Shown here: piece by piece, positions 30,665 through 40,300 of the stretch
Layout of the letters: each line of letters starts with the position of its first letter
How positions within the stretch are numbered: the first letter of the stretch is position 1
DNA from: Hyaloraphidium curvatum
Taxonomy: Eukaryota > Monoblepharomycota > Hyaloraphidiomycetes > Hyaloraphidiales > Hyaloraphidiaceae
Assembly (NCBI GenBank): GCA_025558095.1
Contig: JAIVFI010000022.1
Coordinates: 558,001 to 622,000, forward strand
Direction of reading: 5' to 3'
Length of the DNA: 64,000 nucleotides
Notes under the pieces: generated by a model
The model's input: the letters and a program-made list of their open reading frames with translations, nothing else
What the model was told of the DNA's origin: nothing
Database searches by the model: none
Made by a program: the position numbers and the translations under genes

Positions 30665-32015
30665 ATGCGACTCCGGCGGGCGGCGCTGGCGCTGCCTGCC
30701 CTTTTCTTCCTCGCGGGCGCCGCGCGCGGTGCGCCGCTGTCGGAGCGGCAGCTGCGGTTCGCCCCCCGCGAGCGCATCGAGGGAACCGACGCCAGCGAGT
30801 TCCTTTCCGGCACCTCGGGCAACGATGAGATAGTCGCCAAGGGCGGCGACGACAACGTGGACGCTCGGCAGGGCGGGGACGACGACATCAGCCTGGGCCC
30901 GGGGCAGGACTTTGTCAGGATGGGCAACGGCAAGGTGTCGGCCGGCTCTGGTGGGCACGTCGCGGCGCCGTCCCTGGCCGATCTCATCGGAGACCGCGGC
31001 GCCAACGTTGCAGGACACGACAACGTTAAGGGCTTCGGCGATGGGGAGCTCAACGCCAAGGGGGAGGGCGGCCAGGATATCCTGTTTGGATCGCAGCAGC
31101 CGACCGCCTTCAACAACCTCGACGGCGGCACGGAGAACGACATCCTCATCGGCGGGCCGCGGGAGGACAACCTGCTGGGCGGAGATGGTGCGGACCGGTT
31201 GTACGGGAAGGCCGCATCCGATACGATGAGGGGCGGGACGGGCAACGACTGGATGGAGGGCGGCGAGGTGCGTTTTCCCCCCGTACGGCTGTGCTGTTGC
31301 CCGTCAGACTGATTGTCCCTTTATTCCTCTTTGGCGCCTGCATCGGTTCGTGCCTTTTTTTGGACGCTGAAGGGCGACGACAACATCCGCGGGGAGGAAG
31401 GCAACGACTCGCTGTTCGGCCAGGAGGGCAAGGACACCATGGAGGGCGGCGAGGGCGACGACACCCTGGTCGGCGGCCCCGGCGGGGACCACATGGATGG
31501 CGGCACGGGGAACGACGCCATGTACTCGTCCGGGGAGGGCGACAACCTTATAGGCGGCCTGGGTTCGGACGCCTTCATCATCGCAACGGACCGGGTGGTC
31601 GACCCCGACATCATCCAGGACTTGTGGGTGCTTGATGTGGCTGGCTGTGGCCGTCGTCGAACGCTCACCCGTCCCGCCGTGCAGCGACCCGACGATGGAC
31701 CTCATCCGCTTGCCGACCCAGCTGGTCCCCGGCATCCGCTTCAACACCGAGGGCGACCCTTGGGTCGCCTGGGACCAGTACTTCACCATCACGGACGTTG
31801 GCGACGAGAAGGACCGCGCGGACCTCGTCGCCCCCGGCATCGTGCGGGAGCGCAAGACGGGCTGGGTGTTCTACTTCACCGACGTGACGGACCTGAACTC
31901 GTACCTGCGCATCGTGAGGGTGCTCCCCACGGGGACGGACATCACCAACAAGCACTTCTACATCCTCGACGCGGTGCCCGAGTTTGCGAGCACGATCCCG
32001 ATCTGGGCCATGTAG
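30665..32015 (+). CDS. Secreted protein with hemolysin-type (RTX) calcium-binding repeats
   Basis: Exons 30665-31267, 31373-31623 and 31685-32015 give 394 residues. A signal peptide (ALALPALFFLAGAARG) is followed by glycine/aspartate nonapeptides of the GGxGxDxux type: GTSGNDEIVAKGGDDNVDA, GGTENDILIGGPREDNLLGG, GGTGNDWMEGG, then across intron 1 GDDNIRGEEGNDSLFGQEG and GGTGNDAMYSSGEGDNLIGG. These form a calcium-dependent parallel beta-roll. The last ~110 residues (FDPTMDLIRLPTQLV to the end) are a non-repeat domain of unknown type. The family is bacterial (type I secreted enzymes, adhesins, toxins), but here there are introns (donors GTGCGT, GTGGGT) and an N-terminal signal. No catalytic or pore-forming domain is visible, so no toxic role is implied. 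Confidence 0.85.
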
Positions 32016-32217
32016 GGCGCGGCTGAATGTCTATTCAGGATGTCTATGTCTTTGTCATTTTGGTCAATATATCACGTGCAATGACTCTGTGAAAGGTGTG
32101 GCCGTGCGCAGGACCGGGGGATCGTCCGGAAAAAGGACAAGGCTCTATAAGACTTCTCAAGAGGCAGCCCAGTTGCTCTGCCCTCCTGGCTCCGACTCCC
32201 ATCGCCTCCGCCCAACC

Positions 32218-33861
32218 CTAAGGAACGAACGCGACCGGCGCCGCGTCGACTATCCACGCCTCCCCGTCGCCCACGTCCTCCAGCGGCGGCGGCTCGTCCC
32301 CAAGCTGCGCTCCCTGGCCCGGCGGCGGCGGCGGCACCTCCTCGAACTCGACCACCAGATCCTCCCTCCGCGCGCGCAGCTCCGCCAACCACCACTCGTC
32401 GTCCGCCGCCACCCCGCTGGCCCGCAATTTCCTGAGCGTGGGGCACGCGACGACGGCCTCGACCAGCGCGACGGGGTCGTACGACGATCCCGTAACGTCG
32501 AGCTCCTCCAGCCGCTTCAGCTGCCGCACCACCTCGGCGCCCTCGGGGGTGAACGCGTCGCCCATGACCGCCAGCACCCTCAGCGCGGGCAGGTGCGCGG
32601 CGAAGCACGCCGCGTGCGGGCCCAGGCCGCACGAGTCGAGGTGCAGCTCGGCCACGTGCGCGGGCAGGCTCCAGCTGATCCCGTCGCACTGCGGTGTGTC
32701 GAGGCGGCACAGCTCCATGCGCAGGGTGCGGAGGTTGAGGTTGTCGGCGAGGAGGCCGCCGAGGAGGTCGGCGGTGAGGGCGTCGAGGAGGACGTTGCGG
32801 AGGGCGAGGACGCGCAGGACGGCGGTGCGGATGCCGGGGAAGAAGGGGCGCGGGGGGGAGACGGGTTCGGGGAACTCGATGGCCAGGTGGGTCAGGCGCG
32901 CGGTGGCGCCGGGCAGGGTGGCCAGGGCGCGGTCCGTCATCCACGCGGGGAGGCCGAGCGTGAGCTTCTGCAGCTTGCGGAGGCGGCCGAACAGGCGGGC
33001 CAGCTCGCGGTCCGAGAACTGCGCGTTGATGGCCAGCTCGCGGATCCCGGTCGGGGTGTTCCTGACGACCGACTCGCCGAGGTCGGGCACGATGACGTCC
33101 GTGTCGATCGGCAGCTCCAGCACGTCCAGGTCCGGCCACGAGGCCAGGCAGGGCCCGAACACGCCGGGCCGCGGGGTGGCTGCGCGGTCGGCCAGGCCCA
33201 GCGCGCGCAGCGGCAGGCCGCGTGCGGCGGCGACGAGCTGCGACATGAGCGCCTCGGAGCGGGGCGGGAAGCGGCCGCAGATGATGCGGTTCAGGCCGAC
33301 GAAGCGCGGCACGTGCACGATCAGGCGGCGCAGGATGTGCACCAGCTCGTCCTCGACGCCGTGCCCGCCGCGCTCGGACGGAAGGCCCAGCAGCAGGTGG
33401 CGCACCGAGGCCGCGTAGAAGGCGCCCCGGGGCGAGTCCAGCGCGGCGAAAACCGGGTCCGGCGCTGCCCTGAGCTCGGGAGCGAGCACGAAGAAATCCG
33501 GCGAGGCAATGTGCGCCCAGATTCGCGGTGCGGCGACGCCGAACCACTGCTTGTTTACGCGCAGCAGGGGCAGCAGCGGGGCGCGCGAGGCCGGCCCGCA
33601 CGAGCAGAAGGCGCGCTCGAACACCGAGTACGGCGCGGCGGCGGCGCACGGCGGCTCGGCAAAGTCGCAGATGCGCGCGATCAGCTCGGACGGCAGCGGC
33701 GGGCAGCGGGGAGGCGCCGGGGGAGGGGGCGGTTGAGACGCCCTGGACGCCCGCGGGGGCGCCCGCCGCACCGAGCCCGCCCCGCCCGTCGCACGAGATG
33801 ACTGTCTCTTTGCGCCGGCAGCGCGGGAGCGCGGAATCCGGGGCTGATTGCCGTCGACCAT
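32218..33861 (-). CDS. F-box/leucine-rich-repeat protein
   Basis: Single exon, 547 residues from ATG 33861 (an upstream ATG at 33963 is in frame). After a basic, Pro-rich leader, residues ~53-100 form an F-box: CPPLPSELIARICDF ... LLRVNKQWFGVAAPRIWAHI. The rest is built of LRR-like segments such as LRALGLAD, DLDVLELPIDTDV, LQKLTLGLPAW, LTHLAIEF, LRTLRMELCRLD, VAELHLDSCGLG, LRVLAVMGDAF, LEELDVTGSSY and LRKLRASG. F-box/LRR proteins are substrate receptors of SCF ubiquitin ligases. The acidic, Pro-rich C-terminus ends AWIVDAAPVAFVP. The target is unknown. Confidence 0.85.
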   Translation of the reverse strand: MVDGNQPRIPRSRAAGAKRQSSRATGGAGSVRRAPPRASRASQPPPPPAPPRCPPLPSELIARICDFAEPPCAAAAPYSVFERAFCSCGPASRAPLLPLLRVNKQWFGVAAPRIWAHIASPDFFVLAPELRAAPDPVFAALDSPRGAFYAASVRHLLLGLPSERGGHGVEDELVHILRRLIVHVPRFVGLNRIICGRFPPRSEALMSQLVAAARGLPLRALGLADRAATPRPGVFGPCLASWPDLDVLELPIDTDVIVPDLGESVVRNTPTGIRELAINAQFSDRELARLFGRLRKLQKLTLGLPAWMTDRALATLPGATARLTHLAIEFPEPVSPPRPFFPGIRTAVLRVLALRNVLLDALTADLLGGLLADNLNLRTLRMELCRLDTPQCDGISWSLPAHVAELHLDSCGLGPHAACFAAHLPALRVLAVMGDAFTPEGAEVVRQLKRLEELDVTGSSYDPVALVEAVVACPTLRKLRASGVAADDEWWLAELRARREDLVVEFEEVPPPPPGQGAQLGDEPPPLEDVGDGEAWIVDAAPVAFVP

Positions 33862-34119
33862 CGGGGGAAAAGGGTGTGGGAAAGGAGCCTGAGAGTGGAA
33901 CTTTGCCGCCGCCGCCGCCGCCGGACACTTCAGACGACGGGACGGCCTCTGAATAAGTCTCATCTAGTGAGATCTATTCCTCAGAAGTCCTCAGTAATGT
34001 CCCTTGGATGCCAGCATCACTGATTGGCCATCCGTGATCCGTCCACCGCGTCATGAAGCCCTCCACCTGATTTGCCCTCCTGTCCAGCTGCTCCAACCCG
34101 GCTCTGGTGTCCTCGATCC

Positions 34120-34794
34120 TCACAGCACCATCTCGTACGACTGCGGCACCCTGTACCCAGGGTTGCCCGCGGCGAAGAGGAATTGGTGCACGGCTGCGGC
34201 CCTCGCGTAGGCCTCGTCCATCAGCGCCGCCCCGCCCACGGCGAGCTGCTCCCCATTGCGGAGCACGAGCACGGTGGCGTAGGTCGACTGGTGGTTGATC
34301 CTCATGTTGGTCTTGCTCAGGGCGACGTTGGCCACGTCGGCGTAGGGCACGGTCCGGTCCTTCTTGAGGCACATGAGGAAACCGGGGTAGTTCGCGAAGG
34401 AGACCTCCTTCGCGGCCGAATCGAAGACCGTGTCGGCGGTTTCGAACAAGCAGCAGCCCATGCAGAGGAACGGGAAGGGCAGCATGAACACGGCGCCGAT
34501 GCAGCCGGGGTCCGTGTGCAGCGAGAGCTTCTTGCCGTCGGGCGAGCGGCAGATGCCCTCGGGGACGACTGCCGGCTCGGGCGTGCGGAAGTTGGATAGG
34601 GGCACGGGCTGCAGCGGCGCGCCGGCGGTCGGGGGGAACGGGTCCGCGGTGGGCGGGTACGGGTTGCTCGTCGTGGTTGTGGAGTAGACCGTGAACGACG
34701 TGAACGTCGCGGGCGCCGAGGCGGGGCCGGCGGTGCTGGCGTTGTACGGCGGGGGGGCGTCGAGCGGCGCGGGCGGCGCGGCCTTCTCGGACAT
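34120..34794 (-). CDS. PPxY-motif protein with PH/GRAM-like region, unknown function (copy 1)
   Basis: Single exon of 224 residues from ATG 34794. A PPPY motif near the N-terminus (APPPYNAS) could recruit WW-domain proteins such as NEDD4/Rsp5 ligases. A Pro/Thr-rich linker leads to a conserved core: SLHTDPGCIGAVFMLPFPFL, CMGCCLFETADTVFDSAAKE, VSFANYPGFLMCLKK, RTVPYADVANVALSKTNMRI and VLVLRNGEQLAVGGAALMDE. The core suggests a beta-rich PH/GRAM-like fold with a Cys-rich hydrophobic strand that may be membrane-associated. Its closest relative is 37102-37749 (same strand, ~3 kb away), so this is a local duplication. I do not recognise a named family. Confidence 0.75.
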   Translation of the reverse strand: MSEKAAPPAPLDAPPPYNASTAGPASAPATFTSFTVYSTTTTSNPYPPTADPFPPTAGAPLQPVPLSNFRTPEPAVVPEGICRSPDGKKLSLHTDPGCIGAVFMLPFPFLCMGCCLFETADTVFDSAAKEVSFANYPGFLMCLKKDRTVPYADVANVALSKTNMRINHQSTYATVLVLRNGEQLAVGGAALMDEAYARAAAVHQFLFAAGNPGYRVPQSYEMVL

Positions 34795-35311
34795 CGCGGC
34801 GGGGCGGTGGCGGGGGAGTTGCGGAGTCCGTGGAGCCGGTGCGGTCGAGCGGCCTATTGGAGGCGCGAGCTTATGGGGCCGACTGCCGGTTTTGAGGCGG
34901 AATGGGGGCCGGGGCGGGGCGGTCGCTGTGTGCGGCGGCGCGGCGGAAGATCCTCGGGCGGGAACAACATTGGGCGAATCACCCGCACTCAACGTAGCAG
35001 CCTGAGGACGGGATTGCCTTGAGGTTAGGTAGAGGAATCGCGCAAGATGACTTGATTCCGTTGTATCTGTGGAGGATTTATGGCCGACAAGACCGGTGGA
35101 CGGGTGTATCCAAGGGGGTTCAAATCGTGATGATGTTTTGTTTATGCGCAGGGTCATCTTCCCGTGCCTGCTCACATTCAGCTTCTCTCTCTCGCTGATG
35201 TAGTGGACGTAGATGGTGTAGGGTGATCAGCCGTAGAGGGGTGCATAGCCCCGGGAGGAGAGAACTGATGACGTTTCGAAGTTTCCAGGGGAAGCGGCCC
35301 CCCTCGCCCCC
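34795..35311. other. Divergent intergenic region
   Basis: 517 nt between head-to-head genes (34120-34794 leftward, 35312-36790 rightward). Nothing coding is supported; it should carry both promoters. Confidence 0.5.
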
Positions 35312-36790
35312 ATGGACGGCTCGGCTCGAATCGACGTGCGCCGCAAGGGCGGGCCGTGGAGCGACGCGGCATGGCTGGCCCTCCTCCCGGGCCCGACCCC
35401 CGGCGGCGGCGCGGCGTGGGCGGCCGCCGCCCCCGACCCCGCGCGCGCCGCCCGCGACGCGGACCCGCTGACGCCCGAGCGCGTGGCGCACGCGCTCGCC
35501 GATGCCGGGCTGCCCGCCCTCGGCCGCTTCATGGCCCTCCGCATGCGCGCGGTGGCCCGCTCGTCGCTGTGGATGGTCCCGCTGTGGCTCGCGAGCAACA
35601 CGCTGCCGCTGCCGATGCTGGCCGTGCCCTTCGCTGCCGCTTCGTACTCGTCGCGAGCACTGGCCACGTTCCTTGTGGCCGTCACATGGTGCACCGCGGC
35701 GTGGTTCGTCACCAACGCGCTCAGCGCGCGCACTGCCTCCGGATACAGGGACCCCGGCTTCGAACAGTTCGTGCGCTACGTCCAGCTCTCGACGTCTTCC
35801 TCGCACGCAGATTCTCTCCTGGAGCACTCGGACAGAGATCCGCGATGCCCATGCCCTGCCCCGGCCTGCCTTGGCCGACTTCGGACCAGCTTCACCCGTG
35901 CCCTAGCCGCCCGCACGGTGTACTCGTTTGCGAGCCTTTGGACTTCGTATGCTTTTGTGTTTTTCTATACCCAGCTGGTAACGCTGGGCGGGTACACGTG
36001 GACGCAAGCCTGGAGCTTCGTGTTTGCTGTGCTTTCGCTTGTCATACGGACCGTGTGGTACACGGCCGGGGCGCTGTTCCTGCCGTTCAATGAGCTGAAC
36101 GCCGCCTCGGTCGACCTTTCCAGCCGGCTGGAGGCCCGGGCGTTCGACCTCTCTCTTGGCCAGCTTCTGGACTCGGCGGCCGCCGCGGCTGCCTCCCTTT
36201 CGGACAGCCAGACTGAAGCCGACCCCGATCCCGCGGCCTCCCTGCCTCCAATCACCGCCGAACCCTATTGGACCGTGCACGACGCCCTCGCCCCCCGTAT
36301 GCGCACCAGGTTCGCCAACTTCGAACCCGCCAACAGGGTTGTGCTGGCCGGCATGGCCATCGAGCTCGTCTCGGGCTTCGTTTACGTCGTCGGCTCCTCC
36401 TGCCTGCCCGCCTGGGTGCTCCTGGCATTCTGCACCTGGGCCTCGTTCGCCCTCTCGGACCTCGTCACCGTCGCCCTCGCCAACGCCCGCGCCGGCGCCG
36501 TCGCGGACCTGCACCGCTCCGCCGCCGCCGAGCTGCACCGCCTCGTGCTCTCGCTCCCGGCGGCGGAGCGCTCGGCGCCCCTGCGGAGGCAGCTCCTGGA
36601 CCGCGAGGCCGCGCTGGCGTCCGTGGCGGGCGAGGCGGAGCACATGCGGGCCAGGTTCGCGGGGGTGGTCGTGGATACGGGGGTCGTGAGGACCGTGCTG
36701 GCGACGGGGCTGACGGTGGGCGTGGCGCTGTTTGGGATACTGAGGGGGTCGGTGGCGGTGACGCTCGAGAGCGTGTGCAATACGGCGTGA
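35312..36790 (+). CDS. Multi-pass membrane protein, unknown function (paralogue of 3664-5404)
   Basis: Continuous frame of 492 residues. Hydrophobic segments at SLWMVPLWLASNTLPLPML, ALATFLVAVTWCTAAWF, SYAFVFFYTQLVTLGG, WSFVFAVLSLVIRTVWYTA, VVLAGMAIELVSGFVYVVG, WVLLAFCTWASFAL and near the C-terminus GLTVGVALFGILRG suggest about seven or eight passes. The region CPCPAPACLGRL is Cys-rich. The C-terminal block VVRTVLATGLTVGVALFGIL aligns with LVKTAIITASTVALAGWSLI of the gene at 3664-5404. An in-frame intron near the Cys-rich region cannot be ruled out. Family not recognised. Confidence 0.7.
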   Translation: MDGSARIDVRRKGGPWSDAAWLALLPGPTPGGGAAWAAAAPDPARAARDADPLTPERVAHALADAGLPALGRFMALRMRAVARSSLWMVPLWLASNTLPLPMLAVPFAAASYSSRALATFLVAVTWCTAAWFVTNALSARTASGYRDPGFEQFVRYVQLSTSSSHADSLLEHSDRDPRCPCPAPACLGRLRTSFTRALAARTVYSFASLWTSYAFVFFYTQLVTLGGYTWTQAWSFVFAVLSLVIRTVWYTAGALFLPFNELNAASVDLSSRLEARAFDLSLGQLLDSAAAAAASLSDSQTEADPDPAASLPPITAEPYWTVHDALAPRMRTRFANFEPANRVVLAGMAIELVSGFVYVVGSSCLPAWVLLAFCTWASFALSDLVTVALANARAGAVADLHRSAAAELHRLVLSLPAAERSAPLRRQLLDREAALASVAGEAEHMRARFAGVVVDTGVVRTVLATGLTVGVALFGILRGSVAVTLESVCNTA

Positions 36791-37101
36791 AGATGTTGAT
36801 TTGGAGAGGACTGCCTTGGAGATGGGGATGTGCCTAGCAGGCACGGTCGTGTCGTCATGCGACCCTCTTGTTGACAAAGCGGCCCTTGGTGATCCGTCTC
36901 CACATGGCTTCCTCCGCCGCGTCCGCCTCCGATCCAAACCCCCGTGTGAACTCCATGAACTCGACGTCACGTTCGGGCACTTCTTCCGCAAGGCTGCTTC
37001 AGTGGGAGAAACCGGTGCCGTCGAAGCCCGCCGAAGCCAGGGTCCGCATCTCCGTCCCACAAGCGATCCGTCCCCTCAAAGGAGACAGCAAACCCCAATC
37101 A
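36791..37101. other. Intergenic, convergent genes
   Basis: 311 nt between the stop codons of the membrane protein (+) and the second PPxY protein (-). No coding potential or repeat recognised. Confidence 0.45.
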
Positions 37102-37749
37102 TCACAGCAGCATCTGGAGCGGCTGCGGCACCCTGTACCCCGGGTTGCCGGCGGCGAACAGGAACCCGTGCACGGCCGCCGCCCGCGCGTAGGCCTGGTC
37201 CATCAGCGCGGGCCCCCCCACCGGCAGCGTCTCCCCGTTGCGGAGGACGAGCACGGTCGAGAAGGTCGGCTCGTTGTTGATCCGGAGGTTGGCCCTGGTA
37301 AGGGCCACGTTGCCCACGTCCGCGTACGGCACCGTGCGGGCCTTTTTGAGGCACACGAGGAAGCCGGGGTAGCTCGCGAAGGAGACCTCCTTCGCGGCCG
37401 AGTCGAAGACCGTGTCGGCGGTTTCGAACATGCAGCAGCCCATGCAGAAGAAGGGGAACGGCAGCATGAACACCGCGCCTACGCAGCCGGGGTCCGAGTG
37501 CAGCGAGAGCTTCGTGCCGTCCGCCGAGCGGTCGACGCCCTCGGGAACGACGAGCTGGGAAGTGCGCAAGGCGGAGAGGGGGACCGGCTGGAGCGGCGCG
37601 CCGTCCGCGGGCGGGAAAGGTTGGGCGGTCGGCGGGTACGGGTCGGCGTAGGGCACGAAGCCCGACGGGATCGCGGCGGGAGCGCTGGCGGGGCCGTCGA
37701 TGTAGGGCGGCGGGGCGTCGAGTGGCATGTCGGCCTTCTTGGACATCAT
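37102..37749 (-). CDS. PPxY-motif protein with PH/GRAM-like region (copy 2)
   Basis: Single exon, 215 residues from ATG 37749 (MMSKKADMPLDAPPPYIDG). It shares with copy 1 the PPPY motif and the blocks DPGCVGAVFMLPFPFFCMGC, FETADTVFDSAAKEVSFA, YPGFLVCLKKARTVPYADVG, VLVLRNGETLPVGGPALMD and FLFAAGNPGYRVPQ, at high identity. The linker between motif and core has diverged. The two copies bracket the membrane protein at 35312-36790, which lies in the opposite orientation. Role unknown; WW-domain partner recruitment is an inference from the PPxY motif only. Confidence 0.75.
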   Translation of the reverse strand: MMSKKADMPLDAPPPYIDGPASAPAAIPSGFVPYADPYPPTAQPFPPADGAPLQPVPLSALRTSQLVVPEGVDRSADGTKLSLHSDPGCVGAVFMLPFPFFCMGCCMFETADTVFDSAAKEVSFASYPGFLVCLKKARTVPYADVGNVALTRANLRINNEPTFSTVLVLRNGETLPVGGPALMDQAYARAAAVHGFLFAAGNPGYRVPQPLQMLL

Positions 37750-38249
37750 CGCGAGTTTCGGAGTCGGCGGAGTCGGCGAACGAACAAGGTCGAGCCTCTT
37801 CAGGCCCGGGAACGAGGAATTGCGGTTCGCTGTGGCACCGTGCGACGAGCGTGCCTATTTGAGGCCCGAATGGCCGGGGCGCAATGGGTGCTGTGTCGTG
37901 TGGCGGCGCCAGCGGGAGATCCTCGGGCGGAGGACAAGTACTCGGGGGCCCTCGGCCGTCAAACGGCTGCAAATCGGACTCATGACGCGATAGATCGCGT
38001 TTGGATTGGATGGGAGAAGAGCAAAACAGGTCGTATTGGTCGTGGAAGACCAACTGCCCGATCCTTTCTGTTGACATGAACCCATATGTGGAGGGTTGTG
38101 TAGCCCCGGGAGAGTAGAATTGAACCCATATGTTGAGAAGCCGAGTGTGGGAGGTCCAGCAGGTACACCGTTCAGCTATAAGACTTCGTCACTTGTCTGT
38201 AACCGATTTCGCGGCTGGCGCGCAATCGTCTTTGTGCTCGAGCCAGTGG

Positions 38250-38373
38250 TCACACAGTTGGCCGGGTGCAGGGCGACGGCGGGGGGCAACCGGAGGTAGA
38301 ACTCCCGACCAGTGGACTGGATCCTGCCGCCACCGTGTTCGGCGAGGACCACCACGGTGGTGGTGGAGGCCAT
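38250..38373 (-). pseudogene. Relic of a MYND-family N-terminal domain
   Basis: From ATG 38373 the translation MASTTTVVVLAEHGGG ... FYLRLPPAVALHPANCVTTG aligns with the N-termini of 39069-40007 (LSVPPAVALRHDN) and 44524-45454 (LAPEVALHPDNRKTTEASAS). The similarity fades after ~50 residues and no CxxC or MYND finger follows. A fragment left by duplication or deletion next to the intact gene. Confidence 0.7.
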
Positions 38374-38735
38374 CTGTCTGTTTGGGCGGCGCACTGCGAG
38401 CTAGCGTCTGGGAGACAGTTGGCCACGTCGCTGAGGGCCCCCTAGCCCCCAGTCGTCGCAGAACTGCATAAAAGTCGGCATTATGGGCGGGATCCCATGG
38501 TGAAAGATAGGGAGAATGAGATGTCCCGGTGATGGTGCTTCACCGCGGCTGCGCCCTTCTGTAGATCGGCACGACGCGCATGCCCCGACGGGCGTGACCT
38601 ATAGCTTTTGTGGGATCGATGTGAAAGCCGCCCGCCACCTATTGGATTTCCCGGCCGTTTCACTGAATCAACTGATGACCCGAAGGACTGGCTGCATCCA
38701 GGCTCGACGCTGTCTTGGTTGATAACGACACAGCT

Positions 38736-38760
38736 CTGGTCTGGTCTGGTCTGGTCTGGT
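38736..38760. repeat. (CTGGT)5 microsatellite
   Basis: Five perfect tandem copies of CTGGT. Pentanucleotide simple repeat in non-coding sequence; likely polymorphic. Confidence 0.9.
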
Positions 38761-39068
38761 ATTTCCGTCGGCGTCGCAATACACGAGGTAGATCGATGCC
38801 ACTAGGTTTTCGATCACGCTTAAGGCGCGTGTCAGGCCATTCCGTCAATTCCTTAGCGAAGTCCGCCCCAGTGAGTTGCCTCAGTGAGGTGGCGGCACCG
38901 TGCAGCGGGGCAAACCCGACGAAATCCGCCGTTGCATGAAAACAATCCAGAGTGCCACGAGTAGACTGTCGGGCGCGACACTCTGGGGTGCCTCTCAACT
39001 TCGGCGCGAGGAGCACCAAGAGGTGGTGACGAAGCAGGAAGAGTCCGGGCCTGGGTCGACAACACAGC

Positions 39069-40007
39069 TCACTTGCTACACCCAGGGTTTTCGGGAGGCT
39101 CGCAGACAGTCTTGTGCTCCGCCCAGTCCTTGCGCTGGCACTCCTTCGAGCAGTACGAGACGAGTTTGCACCTCGAGCACTTCTTGTAAGCCCCGTACTC
39201 CGGCTGGTCGGGCATCCCAAGGGCGCCGCAGCCTGCGCAGACCCGGATCGGGTACGGACGTACGTCCTCCGCCGCCTCCTGCTCCTTCTGCCAAGCCTTG
39301 CACCTGCGCTCCACCGCGAACGCACAAGACTGACACGACGGGAAGAGGTTCATCTGGAACGTCCACGGCCATTGGAAGCTGTCCAGATCGCTCAGGCCGT
39401 AGGGCTCGATCGCCGCTTTACCGCAACCGAGGCACTGGCGCTGGCGGGCGTAGAAGAGAGAACTTGCTTCCCGCAGCGCCTGTCGTTCCGCTTCCTTGGC
39501 AACGCCGAAGCCTCCTTCGAAGAGGGCTTCGGGAACCTGGACGATTAGGGGTCCGCGGCTTTCACCGAACTCGGGATCGGCCCCGTCCGGCCAGGCGGTG
39601 CAGATCCGCAGCGCGATTTCCAGAGGCTGCTTGCCGTCCTTGGGCGGCGGTCGCGGAGCACATGCTCCGTCGGCGATGGCGCGCAGCTGCTTCTCCGCGG
39701 CCTCGGTGCACGCGCTTCTCCCGCACGTTGCGACCACGGCGACTTCCACGGCCATCCGCTCGCCGTCCCGGAAAAAGGCCCGCGTGGAAAACTCCGCCGG
39801 TCGTATTTTGTGGCACGCGTAGCACTTCTTCGCGAGGCGGCGGCCCGCGTCCTGGGCCGCGGCGCGCGCGGACGCCTCTGTGGACGCGCGGTTGTCGTGA
39901 CGGAGCGCGACGGCCGGGGGCACCGAAAGCTTGCAGAGTTCATGGAATGGGCGGCTCGTTGCGCTGCCGTCGTAGACCGCGGAGCCGACGATCGTGTAGT
40001 GTTCCAT
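39069..40007 (-). CDS. MYND zinc-finger protein (long type), best-preserved copy
   Basis: Single exon, 312 residues from ATG 40007. Order of elements: N-terminal domain (YTIVGSAVYDGS, LSVPPAVALRHDNRASTEAS), AKKCYAC, VAVVATCGRSACTEAAEKQL, RICTAWPDGADPEFGESRGP, RQCLGCGKAAIEPYGL, WPWTFQMNLFPSCQSC, and a complete MYND finger CAGCG ... CSRCKLVSYCSKECQRKDWA ... C. All zinc ligands are intact. The Cys pairs upstream of the finger are shared across the window's family and probably form a second zinc module. Role unknown. Confidence 0.88.
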   Translation of the reverse strand: MEHYTIVGSAVYDGSATSRPFHELCKLSVPPAVALRHDNRASTEASARAAAQDAGRRLAKKCYACHKIRPAEFSTRAFFRDGERMAVEVAVVATCGRSACTEAAEKQLRAIADGACAPRPPPKDGKQPLEIALRICTAWPDGADPEFGESRGPLIVQVPEALFEGGFGVAKEAERQALREASSLFYARQRQCLGCGKAAIEPYGLSDLDSFQWPWTFQMNLFPSCQSCAFAVERRCKAWQKEQEAAEDVRPYPIRVCAGCGALGMPDQPEYGAYKKCSRCKLVSYCSKECQRKDWAEHKTVCEPPENPGCSK

Positions 40008-40300
40008 TGTGTGCGCGCGTGGTGCGGGAAGAGGCGGGGAAGTGAAGCGGACTCTCTCGCAACAAGACTGCCGGCCTTCGTGACTGCGAAGCGCCTAGCG
40101 GGCGAGACCCTCACCAAAGCAACTGATTCGTAACAAAAGCTCATCTACACCACTGCTGTTGCTATCTAATGACCGGACACGTCCTCGATCTCCTACCCAT
40201 TGCAAGACGCCTCGACAAGCTCCGCCGCATCCATTGGCAAGATCACCTCCGTCAGCTGCAGCCTTGTTTCCAAAGGTAGCAAAATCGCGCGAGCAAGGAT

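Larger units (their letters stand above)
37750..39068. other. Gene-poor stretch with relics
   Basis: About 1.3 kb without a supported intact gene. It contains a decayed MYND N-terminus (38250-38373) and a (CTGGT)5 microsatellite, both listed separately. Other frames are short and uncharacteristic. Confidence 0.6.

Noticed and set aside
30665-32015. RTX-repeat protein as a cytolytic toxin
   Set aside because: Only the calcium-binding repeats are present; no pore-forming or enzymatic domain is visible.
31984-33801. 605-residue plus-strand frame
   Set aside because: Antisense to the F-box/LRR gene; composition-driven.
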